A DNA stretch of 64,000 nt from Nigrospora sphaerica (taxonomy: Eukaryota > Ascomycota > Sordariomycetes > Amphisphaeriales > Apiosporaceae): assembly GCA_018287875.1 (NCBI GenBank), contig JAGVVL010000025.1, positions 372,001 to 436,000 on the forward strand, read 5' to 3'. The notes beneath the pieces are model-generated. The model was not told the DNA's origin. It searched no databases and was given only the letters and a program-made list of their open reading frames with translations. Below, in pieces: positions 36,665-47,700 of the stretch. The translations under genes were made by a program, and so were the position numbers. Numbering within the stretch: position 1 is the stretch's first letter; every line of letters begins with the position of its first letter.

Positions 36665-38837
36665 TTGTGCAGCCCATGGCCCGTGATGGGAGAAGTGATG
36701 CAGCCCTTAGCGGCCGAGGATATGGGGTCCCTAGGCAGGGTTTCGGCTGATGAATGAGTGTGTTTGGGCGGCGGCTGTCAAGCCAAGCAGAGAGGGTCGT
36801 TGTCAGGGACCCCCCCTGGCCGGATGGTCGCGGGCGGCTGAGTTTCATGGCGCGGCGCCGCCCTAGACGACTCTGAAACATGGGAGGCCCGCCGGCCACG
36901 TTGGCCCGTCCCGGCAAAGGCCCCCTGACCTGACAGGCAGGGCGCTTGCCCTTGTCCCGGAACGGAGAAGGGGAGTTGCCAAGATAGAGTTTGGGCGCAG
37001 TGGCTGACTTGGTGGGGGGGGGGGCTTTCTCGCTCGCTTCCGTGGAGGAAGGAAAAGCACTTGACTGTGAGGGACCTGACAGCGGCAAAAACTCGCACAC
37101 CCGATGCCGGGGACACGCGCCCGTGCGATGGAGCCAATCGTTAACGGGAGAAATGGATTGATTACCTGCATGGCCGAGATTAACTGACGGAGCTACTGTG
37201 TTACCACTTTGGCCTTGTGGCCACGACGCTACCGTCTATACAGGGTGACGACGGAAAGGCCCGCCACTTGGATGGTTGGTAGGCTTACGTTCGAGATGGG
37301 GCGCGAGCCTCACATGCGCGCCTCTTCTTCGGGCTTATTCTTCTTTTCTTTTTTTCTTTTGGCGGGCAGGGATGAAGGGATCCCCCCCGGTTGGCCGATT
37401 TGGGACGGCGATCAGGGCCCGCCCGTGTGCCGGTTTCCCCCTTCGCTAGAGCGAGCCAGGGGCGGGACATTTTCCGAGGCCCATCTAAAAGCAGGTCGGG
37501 GCTTGTTTTCAGGTGGCGCGCCGTGGTTGTTGAAGACGGGCGCCGGCTTTACCTGTCTAGCGGCCGCTCGTCAAACGATTAATAACACGCGGGCGAGCAG
37601 TTTACGGTGAAGAGAGAGAGACTAGAACGGGATTGGGGCGACTACTCGTCGTCGTCGTCGTTGTCGTGGACGGGCAACGCCAAGAGAAATGGGTTGGTCC
37701 AATGGGGACGAGGCGCTCAGGTTCTCCCATGTTCGCCCAGACTCTTGGTAACCCAGCCCCAGTGACTTTAGCTCTCCGGAACTTGGCTCCATTTCCATGT
37801 TTCCACTCTCTCTCACACACATCCGCAGGCAACCTGGGTTTCCCAATGGTTGTAGGGAACAGTAGTAGTAGGCCAAGCCGCCTGTGGACGCGCTGTCACA
37901 CATGGATAGCTGGGCATACTATAGGACAGCCCCCCAAGCCCGGGAACCAAACCCCGTGTAGTTGGCAGGGCCCCGTTTGTGACTGAGCACAACAACCTCC
38001 CTCACTCTCTCCCTTTTCCGCCTCTTTTCGCTCTGCCCTTATCCTGCGTCTTCCGTCATCACTGGGCCCTTGCTTTCATTTCGCTCCCTCCTTCTTCTCC
38101 CCTTGTTACCCAGTAGTTCCTTGTCTGCGTCTGCTGCGGCCTGGATTTATAGCCGCCATCCCCTCCCCTGCCTGGCCTGGTTGCTTGGGCACCGTGTTCG
38201 TGCTTGGCCCCATCCGTTCCTTCGTTGGTTCGATTCGATCCGATTCGTCATCGTTGCCGTCCCTTCGTCTTTTCTTTTCGTCCCTTTGCCCACTCCCACA
38301 ACCCGGGGTTTAGACCCGGCTTGCCGTCTCAGATCCGGATAATACTATTACATACGTGCTTTGGTCACATATTTTCCTTGCCTCTCTTCTTTTCTCTCGC
38401 TCTTTCGTGCGAAACCGGCCCCTCCCAGGTCGATCCCCCCGGTTGCACGTTTTCGCGCCACCACCGTCAAACCCTCCCGGCGCCTGGCAGCTGACTTGGA
38501 GAGAGACGATTGGTGGAACAAGCGAGCAAGCGAGCAAAGGCAACAAGCGAGCCGCCACATTGGGAAAGACTGTCTCGTCCTTTCCCGCCGCCGTCCGGGT
38601 TCCAGAGCTGAAAGGGCTTTCCGTATAAACCGAGACGAGACGGAGAGAGCCTCGGGCAAGCAACGGGACGACCAACCGGCCGCTGGATCAGCATCACCAC
38701 CCATTTCTGAGCCGCAGGCGAGCACGTGCAGTAGTGCCCTCGATCACGCACCCCGGGCGCAGCCGTTCCCCGCCGTGACCACTATCCCGAAGTTTCGGCC
38801 ATCATCGTCGTCGAGCCATTGCTCCGGAGAGAGGAAC
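36665..38837. other. Intergenic region and long leader of the aspartic protease gene
   Basis: No coding exon is supported between the helicase remnant and the protease. From about 37980 to 38400 the + strand is strongly pyrimidine-rich, as expected for the core promoter and 5' leader of the protease gene. A gcgagcaa repeat cluster lies near 38520-38555. Confidence 0.5.
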
Positions 38838-40730
38838 ATGGCCGCCATGTCCCGTTTACTCGCCGGCCTGCTCTTGGCCGCGATGCCGTCGCTGTGTGAG
38901 GCCGCCGGCAAGAACCCCTTCAGCCCCGACATGGCGCCCGATATGAGCACCACGACGGGCCCGCCCGCCAAGTACGCCAGTTACGCCATCGTCCACTCGA
39001 CCAACAAGAAGGTCTTTGGCGACATGTGGGAGAAGCGCGCCCTGCAATCCGTCGACCTCGCGAACCGGTCCGATGTCGCCTACTACGCCATGCGTAAGTG
39101 CTTGCTTGCTTTTCGGGCGAACCCGGATTTTGTTTCCGTCCCCTGCATAGATCCAGTCTGTGCGGTTCTATAGATGGGATGATGCGTGGGGGTTTAAGCT
39201 TTTTTTCCCGTTCAACCCCCCCTTGGACTCAAGCATCCGACTTGGCGTTGTCACTTGTACTCTCATATTCAACCCCATCTGTCTATACCCTCCAAAGACG
39301 ACAGGCTGACTCCCTCCTTGCAGTCAACATCGGCAACCCGCCCCAGCCCAACTACGTTCAGCTCGACACGGGCTCGTTCGAGCTCTGGGTCAACCCCAAC
39401 TGCAGCAACCTGCAGTCCTCGACGGACAAGAAGTTCTGCGACGCCGTGGGGTCGTACAACGCGTCCGAGTCCAAGACGGCGAAGCAACTAGCCGACACCA
39501 AGAAGCTACGGTACGGCATCGGCTCGGCCGACATCCAGTACGTGACGGACGACATCAGCTTCTCCAACTCGGGCAACACGCTCAAGAACGTGCGGTTCGG
39601 CATGGCCACGGACACCGAGGACGAGTTCTCGGGGATCCTGGGCATCGGGCACGGGCTCAACGTGACGATCCCGTACCGCAACTTCGTCGACGAGCTCGAG
39701 GCGCAGAACGTGACGCAGACCAAGGCCTTCAGCCTGGCGCTGGGCAGCAAGCGCGAGGAGGAGGGCGTCATCATCTTCGGCGGGCTCGACACGGCCAAGT
39801 TCGCGGGCCCGCTGGCGACGCTGCCGATCCTGCCGGCGGCCGAGGCGCCGGACCGGGTGCCGCGCTACTGGGTGCGCATGGACGCGCTCGCGCTGACGCC
39901 GCCGTCGGGCCGGCGCAAGACGTACGCCAACACGTCCATGGCCGTCTTCCTCGACAGCGGCGCCACGCTGACGCTGCTGCCGACGCGCCTCGCCGACGCC
40001 ATCGCCGCCGACTTCGGCGCCCGCGGCACCGACCTCAACGGCTTCTACTCGGTCGACTGCGCCCTCACCGCCATGGCCGGCTCCGTCGACTTCGAGTTCC
40101 CCGGCGTCAACATCTCGGTCCCCTACAGCGAGATGATCCGCGAGATCCCCTCGGCCTTCGGCAGCGTCTGCTACCTCGGCATCACCCCGAGCGACGACTT
40201 TGTCCTGCTCGGCGACACCATGCTGCGCTCCGCCTACGGTACGTTCCCTTTTCCTCCCCCCCTCCGCCCCCTTTCCCCCTCGGGTCTCACGTTCCCTCCC
40301 CCCCACGCGGACGCGCACGGAAACGTCGGCTGACCCCCGCCTCTTCTGGCCCACAGCCATCTTCGACCAGACCAACAACGCGATCCACATGGCGCCCTAC
40401 GTCAACTGCGGCAAGAACGAGGTCGAGATCACGCCCTTCACCGACATGGCCGCCATCCGGGGCGACTGCGACCTGCCCGGCCGCGGCGGCGACGCCTCGC
40501 CGACCCAGGCGTCGTGGTCGACGACGTCGCCCGCCGCCGCCGCGCCGCCCGATGCCACCGCCCGCCGCCCCTCGACGGCCACCGTCCCCGCCCCCACCGG
40601 CACTGGCGGCGACGCCGAGTCCGCCGCCGCCAAGGGCGCGTCCGCCTCGCCCCGCCGGCCCGGCCCCTCGCCCGCGCGGGCTCTCGTCGGCGCCCTCGCC
40701 GTGTGGGCCGCAGCCGCCGCGCTGCTGTAG
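38838..40730 (+). CDS. GPI-anchored aspartic protease (yapsin/OpsB-like, family A1)
   Basis: Exons 38838-39093, 39324-40238 and 40357-40730 encode 514 residues. The N terminus is a signal peptide (SRLLAGLLLAAMPSLCEAA). The two A1 catalytic signatures are present: QLDTGSFELWV, where Ser follows DTG, and VFLDSGATLTLLP. Between them lie the usual folds, including FSGILGIGHG. The C terminus is Ser/Thr/Pro/Ala-rich and ends in a hydrophobic tail (ALVGALAVWAAAAALL) typical of GPI addition. The enzyme should therefore sit at the plasma membrane or wall and process or shed surface proteins. Intron 1 (230 bases, gtaagt to ttgcag) and intron 2 (118 bases, gtacgt to ccacag) restore the frame exactly. 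ATG 38838 is chosen because the signal peptide follows at once; an alternative Met lies three codons later. A perfect 18-base palindrome overlaps the stop codon. Confidence 0.93.
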
Positions 40731-40747
40731 GCCGCTCCGGAGCGGCC
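40730..40747. repeat. Perfect 18-base palindrome at the protease stop codon
   Basis: The sequence ggccgctccggagcggcc equals its own reverse complement and starts on the last base of the TAG stop. It could fold into a hairpin in the 3' untranslated region or act as a symmetric protein-binding site. Confidence 0.8.
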
Positions 40748-41891
40748 CCGGCTCTCTTCCGCCCGTCCTCCCCCGGCATGGGGAGGGCAAGAGGGGAAGC
40801 TTGCGCGGGACGACGCGGCGTGGGGTGTAGAGGAAGACGAAGGAAAAGGCGGGCGGCATGTTTTTTTAATGGGGGAGCGAGTTTTTCTCTTTTGCATCGT
40901 CCCCGCATCGGGGACACACGGCGTTCCGGGGAGCGCGTCTTGTCTGTTTCTCTTTAACCCCGCCTCCCTCTCGGCCTCGACTGGGGCTTTATTTTACTTG
41001 AGCTTGCCGCCCTCCTTACAGCGGGGGCTGGCCGGCCGCGGTATACGGCTATCGCCACCACAAAACACACCACATGCCGAACACGTACACAGCTACAGGC
41101 ATGCCCACAAACATACGAGTCTCCACATACTTGGACGGCGACGCCTATCCATACCCCATCGAAACCACTATTTTGATGACGGGTGTCTATATATACATGT
41201 ATAAATAATGAGCAGGATGGGTTGGCCTCGACAGCGGGGGGCATCGACCGAGGAGACACGACAAGAAAAAGCCGCGCGGGGGGACGACGCGTTCGGACGG
41301 AAAGGCACGGCGTCCCGGTGCTGGAAAAAGACCATATAATTCTAGTGTGGAGAAATGATTCCCATCATCCGCCGTTCTTGTCTTCGTGCTCCGTACTGCT
41401 GGATGCCTCTGGTTCCGGTAGGCGTCTCCCTTTTGCGTAGGTTCCTCCCGACGAAGGGAGGGCGTATCTGTAACTGGACGGCCCATAACGGCTGGCCGCC
41501 GGCGCTTCGCTGCGAAAGAAAGGGGGCGGGTGGACGGCGACGAGCACGAGGACGGTGTAGCTGTGGAGGCGGGAAGGTAGGTATAGTAGTATTGAGGGCA
41601 AGAGAACAGCGTTGCTAGATGAGAAGGAAGAGGTTTTCGAGGGGCCGCGCCGGAGCCGGAGCGTGCTGAGAGGGTGTCCGTCGGGTGTTGGAACCAGACA
41701 ATTCGTACGCGGACCGGCACCCCACTGGATGGAGCGGGACGCGTCTCTGGACCTCGTCGGCGTAGTCCTGGTTCCTCGTGGCTGGGTGCTTTCGATGTGC
41801 GACTACTCGTTCCTTGCCCTCAACCCGACGTGCCATGTACGACAGCCGCCCATCTAACTGTTGCCCCATCTTCCCTCCCCTCCAGCTCCCT
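40748..41891. other. Convergent 3' intergenic region
   Basis: This holds the 3' untranslated regions of the protease (+) and the Nudix gene (-). A tatatatacatgtataaataat-like AT patch near 41187-41209 and CA-rich sequence near 41060-41090 are seen. No gene is supported. Confidence 0.5.
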
Positions 41892-42539
41892 TCATGCCCG
41901 CGTTTTCGCCAGCTCCTCGTGCTCCTCCCGCACCAGCTGCTCCCAGGCACGAAAGCCGGCGAGGACGACGGCCTCCTGCTCGGGGTGGGTGAAGGGGATG
42001 GCTGGGCCGGTGTCGCCGGCGACGCGGCCGGCGCGGCACTCGGCCTCGGAGGCCCAGACGAAGGCGACGTGTTCGGCGGGGTCGAGGCGGACGAGGGGTG
42101 GCCCGTCCGCCTTGGCGGCGACCTCGACGAGGAAGCTGATCTTGCGCAGGCGCCGGCCGCCGCGCGTGCGGAAGTGGAAGCCCTCGTCGCCGCCGACCAC
42201 GCCGCGCACGGCGCGCGCCACGAGCCCCGTCTCCTCGAGCAGCTCGCGCGCCGCCGCCGCGGCGATGCTCGCGTCCCCCGCGTCGGCCGCGCCCCCCGGC
42301 GTCTCCCAGCGCAGCGGCATCGAGTCGTGCGGCGCGCGCTGCAGGAGCAGGATCCGCGGCGACGGCGTCGTCATCGTGCCGTGGGTTCCCGCGACGGCCG
42401 CCGCCGGGGGCCAAAAGACGAGCGAGCCCGTGGCGAGACCGTCGAGCGTCGGGTGCGTCGCCAGGTAAGCCGCCAGGGGCTGGCTCAGGGCCGGCAAGAC
42501 CGAGGGCGAAGTGGTGAAGCCGGGCTCCGCGGTGGCCAT
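41892..42539 (-). CDS. Nudix hydrolase
   Basis: A single exon gives 215 residues. The Nudix box lies near residues 80-103: GGAADAGDASIAAAAARELL followed by EETGL. The core REL-x-EE-x-G residues are all present. The first Glu of the classical G-x5-E spacing is not conserved; Asp stands one position away, as in a fungal Nudix subgroup with the GDxSI form. Such enzymes hydrolyse nucleoside diphosphates linked to another moiety, for example damaged nucleotides, sugar nucleotides or cofactors. The substrate cannot be told from sequence. The C-terminal half has an HPEQEAVVLAGFRAWEQLV helix, also usual in the subgroup. The start at 42539 gives MATAEPGF and lies inside a longer open frame; an in-frame upstream ATG at 42671 would add 44 residues of unlikely composition. 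No targeting signal is evident. Confidence 0.87.
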   Translation of the reverse strand: MATAEPGFTTSPSVLPALSQPLAAYLATHPTLDGLATGSLVFWPPAAAVAGTHGTMTTPSPRILLLQRAPHDSMPLRWETPGGAADAGDASIAAAAARELLEETGLVARAVRGVVGGDEGFHFRTRGGRRLRKISFLVEVAAKADGPPLVRLDPAEHVAFVWASEAECRAGRVAGDTGPAIPFTHPEQEAVVLAGFRAWEQLVREEHEELAKTRA

Positions 42540-42924
42540 GGTGGGGGTAAATAACGGCCGAGAAGAGGGAAGACGAGTCGAGGCGCCTTGGCCGGGGCAG
42601 CAAAAAGGTACCTGGTTAGAGCGAAGATGGACACAAGGGCTGGGGAATTGGAACGGGCGGCTTCGGGGCAAGGCCGGTGCGTGAGCCTGGAAGGATGGAT
42701 CCCGTGAAGCACTGAATAGGCTCCTGCACGGGCGAGGTCGGCGCCAAGTGGGTCATCCCTTCCGACGGGTATCGGAGGTTGCCTACCTCCATCAGGTTCC
42801 TATAACTCTGGCCGGCTTGCGCCCACATAGTCAGCCGCAGTTCTTTTGCTATTGCGTGGCCGCCTTTGCGACGACATATTCAGCTTGCCCTAGTAAGCCT
42901 GAGGGATGACATAGGCGGGGTCAT

Positions 42925-43012
42925 AAAAAAGCCAACATCATCATACAGGATGGACCCCCAGCCCCGGGACTCGAAGATTCCACGGCTACCGCCAGCCTGT
43001 GCGGCTAGGCCA
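42925..43012 (-). other. Possible tRNA-related Pol III element remnant
   Basis: Read on the minus strand, tggcctagccgc (43001-43012) fits an A box. The sequence cttcgagtccc (42966-42976) fits a B box except at its first base. A run of six T lies at 42925-42930. The A-to-B spacing is a little short, and no acceptor stem closes the fold, so this is not a functional tRNA gene. A decayed tRNA or tRNA-derived SINE end is one reading; chance is another. Confidence 0.25.
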
Positions 43013-43634
43013 CAGTGAACTACACAAGAGTAATGCCAATCACAGCGGCTGTGTGGGACGGCATCGATGCATGCCACCCGATGTGTTCCAGGCTGCGCTA
43101 CGCGAGCTGTCGTCCGTTTTCTAGCAGACGTGACTCATGATACCGCGCCAGCCCGGCCGGGAGCGCGGGCCGGGTACCCATGCCAGGGAAGCCCTCGGTG
43201 GTCAAGACATATCCCAGCCGGGCCCACGACGGTGATGGCGGTATATTAGTATTGCATGATAACGCAGGCGCGTTAACTCGAGAGGCACAGAGCACGGGTC
43301 CGTGTGACGGATTGGACCACATGATGGGCAGGGGAAATCTCGCGTGGTGGGATCCGTCGGCCATGACGAAAGTACGTGCCGACGGACTGCATGGAATACT
43401 TGGTAAACGCCAAGGCTTTTTTCACCTTCTGTTCATCATGCAAGCTCTAGGTGCAGAAGCGAAGATGCTCAAGTACCGCCGCTCGGGCATGGTCATGTTC
43501 GCTATTGTTCCATGGTAGGCTTGAGGGTAGGATCCTCCCCAGCTCCAGCTGCAGCTACAGCTCCGACGACCCCCACCAAACAGCTCTACCGTTCACGTGA
43601 TGCGATGACTAAGTCGCATCCCGCCTGGTTCGGC

Positions 43635-43656
43635 CCAATCGGGCATGGCGCATTGG
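43635..43656. promoter_or_regulatory. Paired CCAAT boxes upstream of COX4
   Basis: CCAAT at 43635-43639 and its complement ATTGG at 43652-43656 lie 150-172 bases before the COX4 start codon. CCAAT is the binding core of the fungal Hap/CCAAT-binding complex, which activates respiratory genes. The role here is inferred from position only. Confidence 0.45.
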
Positions 43657-43806
43657 CAGCTTTGGCTTTCCGGTCGAACGATTGTGTGAGCCAGGCCGAA
43701 CAGCAGCAGCAGCATCATCAAATCAATAATCCCTCTTTTCGTGCCCCCAGCACCACGATCGACTCGACCTCTCCGCTCCTCACCACACCCCCCAATTGCG
43801 AACACC

Positions 43807-44745
43807 ATGTTTCTGCAGCGAACCGCCGTTGCGGCCGCCCGCCGCGCCGCCGTCACCCCCGTCATGCGACGCAGCTTCACCGCGTCCATGCTGCGAAGTA
43901 GGCTCTTCCCGATTCCTCCCCCGACGGCCCTCCCTTCGGAAAACCCGAAGTCCGTCCCGTGCCTACGCGAGAGCTCTGTCCGCTGACCCTGGCCTGCCGC
44001 CGGTCCCTAACAGTGGACGCTAAGAATGTCGAGCCCCATGCCACCATCGGCCAGAAGATGAAGTCCTTCTCCGGTACGATCCCCCATTTCCCGAGCCGCC
44101 ACTACTGCCGCTACCTCCGCCCGAGCCGCCGCCGCGAGGGCGTCTATTGACGGAAGACGGGCACGAATTCCCACGCCCCCAGGGGAACCGTCTCGCTAAC
44201 TCCCCCTGCTTTGCCTGCTGCAGAGATCAAGGCCGAGGAGGACCTCATCGGCCCCGGTGCCAAGCCCGGTACCGTCCCTACCGACCTCGAGCAGGCGACC
44301 GGTCTGGAGCGTCTGGAAATCCTGGGTAAGATGGAGGGCGTCGACATTTTCGACATGCGCCCCCTCGACGCCTCGCGCAAGGGCACCGTCGACAACCCCA
44401 TCATGGTCAAGTCGGCCGGCGACGAGCAGTACGCCGGTTGCACCGGCTACCCCGCCGACTCCCACGTCGTGAACTGGCTCGGCGTACGTTATGCCCTCCC
44501 CTGCTCCGAAACGGGGCCCCCCCGAGCTCCCCGGCCGGCCGCCGGCCGGGGGACGCCCAGAGAAAGGCTGACCAGGGCCCGTGCAGATGTCCCGCGAGCG
44601 ACCGATGGAGCGATGCCCCGAGTGCGGCAGCGTCTACAAGATGGAGTACGTCGGCCCCCAGGACGATGGCCACGGCCACCACGATCACCACGGCTACGAG
44701 GAGCCCAAGACCTTCGCCGACTACGTCAAGCCCCAATACTGGTAG
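43807..44745 (+). CDS. COX4: Cytochrome c oxidase subunit 4 (COX5B homologue)
   Basis: Exons 43807-43897, 44014-44073, 44224-44483 and 44587-44745 encode 189 residues. The first 30 residues are Arg/Ala/Ser-rich without acids, a mitochondrial presequence. The mature part contains PGTVPTDLEQATGLERLEIL and the MRPLDASRKGT block that are hallmarks of fungal COX4. The zinc site is formed by C123, H131, C147 and C150 (AGC-TGYPADSH ... RCPECG). It ends EEPKTFADYVKPQYW, again as in the family. The protein is a nuclear-encoded structural subunit on the matrix side of complex IV in the inner membrane. All three introns use GT...AG borders (gtaggc-aacag, gtacga-ctgcag, gtacgt-gtgcag). Each junction keeps the conserved sequence. 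A His-rich loop (HGHHDHHG) before the C terminus is a lineage feature. Confidence 0.96.
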
Positions 44746-47700
44746 AGCGGACGGCCATCGACCCTCGGGTGCCTTTCGGGGGGAGAGAGAGCTTGGCTTC
44801 GGAGCGCCGCATCGCCGACATGTGGCGGGCTTGTAGATTAACAAAGCAAGAAGAACAGAGAGGGAACGGGCGGGGGCCGCGCGGGTTGGCCCGGGAAGCT
44901 CGCTGTGTATAGAAATGAGCTTTCGTCTACATGATACACGGGGCCCTTTTTTCGGTTTCATCTACCTGCAGCCCTGAAAGTAGGCAAGGCACCAACCCCC
45001 GACCCGTACGCACCCCCCCGAGGCGCTGACTATGCGACGCGGTGACGCATGATTCGCATATGTCGGCCGCCCTTGCCGGGCCTGTTAGCGGGCGGCTGCA
45101 AGACTGGGGGATGGTGGGTACCGTGGTGGGAAAGTGCGTGTGCGTTGGCAACGGGCAGATAAAAGTCCAGCTCTAGCTGACCATTGCTTATAAAAGACAC
45201 CTACGCTATACGGGGGAAGGGTTGGCTGACGGAGAGAGCTATACGCCTCGGAAGGGGTATGTGGTGTTACTGCGGCAGGCCGATTCTGGACGGATGAATT
45301 GGGTGTTTTGCACGCACGCGCCCCACCCCCGACAGCCCTGCCCGGGCAGTCAGACATGGGGGGATGATATGCGGACCGGGAAGGGGGGAAGGGGGCTGTC
45401 AGATCATTTGCACATCCAACTTTGGGCTTGGCGGCCTCTTCTCTCCCTCTTGTTTCTCTCTATGGAAGAGGGACCGACCAGGGCTGAGGGCATGTATGCT
45501 TACGGGGCATTCCAAGCCTCCTCTCCCCTCCCTCCGCTCTCTCTCCAAACCCCGTTTTTGTCGTGTGGTTGGGTATTGATGGGCTGATGAGCAAGAAATA
45601 ATACGTGCGTGGCTGTCCAGTCAAGTGTCGTATGCGCCTATGTACGTTTGAGAACACGGAGCAGGGGGGTGTGGTTCTGGCGGGGGAGGGAATAAGATCC
45701 GGCGTTGTTGGTTTTGGGGGGGTGGGCAAAGCGTCGTCAGATGATGGTGATGATGGGATAGACTCAAGAGGGGAGAGGGACCCATGGCCCGGTAAAAAGC
45801 AGACGGAGAGATAGGGCGAGAGAGAGAAAGGGAGAGATAGAGTGGTAGAGAGAGAGGTACCATTACACCTCACGTGTATACCGTGTGGGCCGCTCGTAGC
45901 TTTGAACTGTGCTGCTATACTTGGCTTTCGGGACGCAAAAAGAGCGATATTCCTGAAAAGGTGAGGAAACGAAAAAAAAAACGTTGCTGTGCCCCGAGGC
46001 TATTCGTTTACTCTAGCGACGTATGTAGGGAGGTACATACCTACCTCGACCCAGGAGGGAGGGAGCACGGGGAAAGTAAAGTACGGTTCGTACACGCATA
46101 CCTACCGCCCTCGTAAAGGATGGCCACCCCTCGCCCGCCAGGCCGATAGGCTAAGGTTACCGGGAAACTTGCCAGGAAACTTGCTGTTCCCACCCTTCGG
46201 CCAAAGACAGAATCTCGTCACACTGGGGAAGAGACTATGGGGCCTCTCCGTGTTGCCGGGCACGAGATTTTTTTTTTTTTTGGCTTTCGGGGCTTCTTCT
46301 ACGGGGGGTTTGTGAGAGGGGGGGATGGGCGAAGTGAACACCTCCTTCGTGCTTTCGGGGGAGATTCTCCCCTCTTGTCTTGGTTCCTCCTGTCTTGGTT
46401 CCCATATGTGTACGTGGGTGCTTTGGTGCGCGAGCGCTTGCGCGTGCTTATCTCTGCCCATCTTTTCGTAACGCCCGTGCGTGCGCGCCCGCACTGGTGC
46501 GAAAAAGGGCACGCCAGAATAGAGGACCTATAGTAGCCGTGGGCCGGGATGGCAATGCCGAATGTTACGCAAGCTATAGCAAGCATGAAGCTGGTCCGCC
46601 CCCCTTCCCCCGTAGGTGGGTATTCGCAGGCATTCGAAGGCCCAGGCGCCCGAGGCCTAGACGGACAGGGATGGACTCCGCCGATATTCATACGCGGTAT
46701 GTTGATTGTCCAGCTTTGGCCAGGGAAAGAGAGGGAGAAAGAGGGAGGGCGAGAGAGATGAGAAAAGAGATGGCGAGGAGGATGGGCGGCGGCAATCCAA
46801 ATAGCCTTCAGTAAATATCACCCAGTAACAGGCCTTCGCTGATGAGCTGTCGGGCTAATGTGTCCCAGTGCCACGACTCCACGCCCGTTCCAGCAGGGCA
46901 CGTCAACCAGTTACCTGTTCGTGGCCCGGCAGGACGAAGGAAGAAGGGGAAAACGGGCTGGGCCCCCAGCTATTCGCAGTGGCAGAGGAACGCTCGGAAG
47001 AGCAGGGGGGAGGAGGGGGGGCAATGCATTCGATAGGGAAATCATTCCCAGACAAAAACGTACCGGCAGGGGAGAGAGAGACAGGGCAGGGCAACAGAGA
47101 CACGCGGGACGCCGAAAAAAGAAGAAGGGACGGGCGGGCGAAAACCGAGGACGAGAGCTTGTTGTGGTTCATAACAGATAACGCCGCGCCTCTTCGCCCG
47201 TCGCTTCGTTCGCGACCCATCCCTGCGGTGTACTTTTTACGTTTCGTCTTACTATAATCCTTCAATTGCGCCGGGGTTCGCGCGTATATACGAGCAAGTA
47301 TGGTATACGTAAGGTCGTACCTATTCGTACTACTCTGTGCGGCCCCTGTAGGTGGGGGGGACAACTTGCCTTGAGCTGGACCGTCGCTTAAAGAAGGCCC
47401 AGCAATCATCGTACTATTAGTACATACGTAGTCGTATACGGAGGGTGCGGCAGCGCGGGGACCTGCCGAACGAGGGCCAATGGCAGCGCGAGGGCGCAAT
47501 AGGGCCACATTTGGTGGAATATGGATAGCGACGGGGGCTCGGCAGGCATGGGATCATCCGGGATTGGGTTGCTCATTACATAGTTGTGGTTAAGCCGGGT
47601 CGTAGGCAAATGGGGGGGGACCTTGCCCTCCGTCACACCCCCCCGGTACGTACGGTACTGGAGAAAATAACAGAGAGTACCTATACATCATCATCATCGC

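Larger units (their letters stand above)
42540..43806. other. Divergent promoter region between Nudix and COX4 genes
   Basis: No coding exon is supported. It holds a tRNA-like A-box/B-box pair on the - strand (42966-43012) and two CCAAT-type boxes close to the COX4 start. The last 200 bases before 43807 are pyrimidine-rich on the coding strand. Confidence 0.5.
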
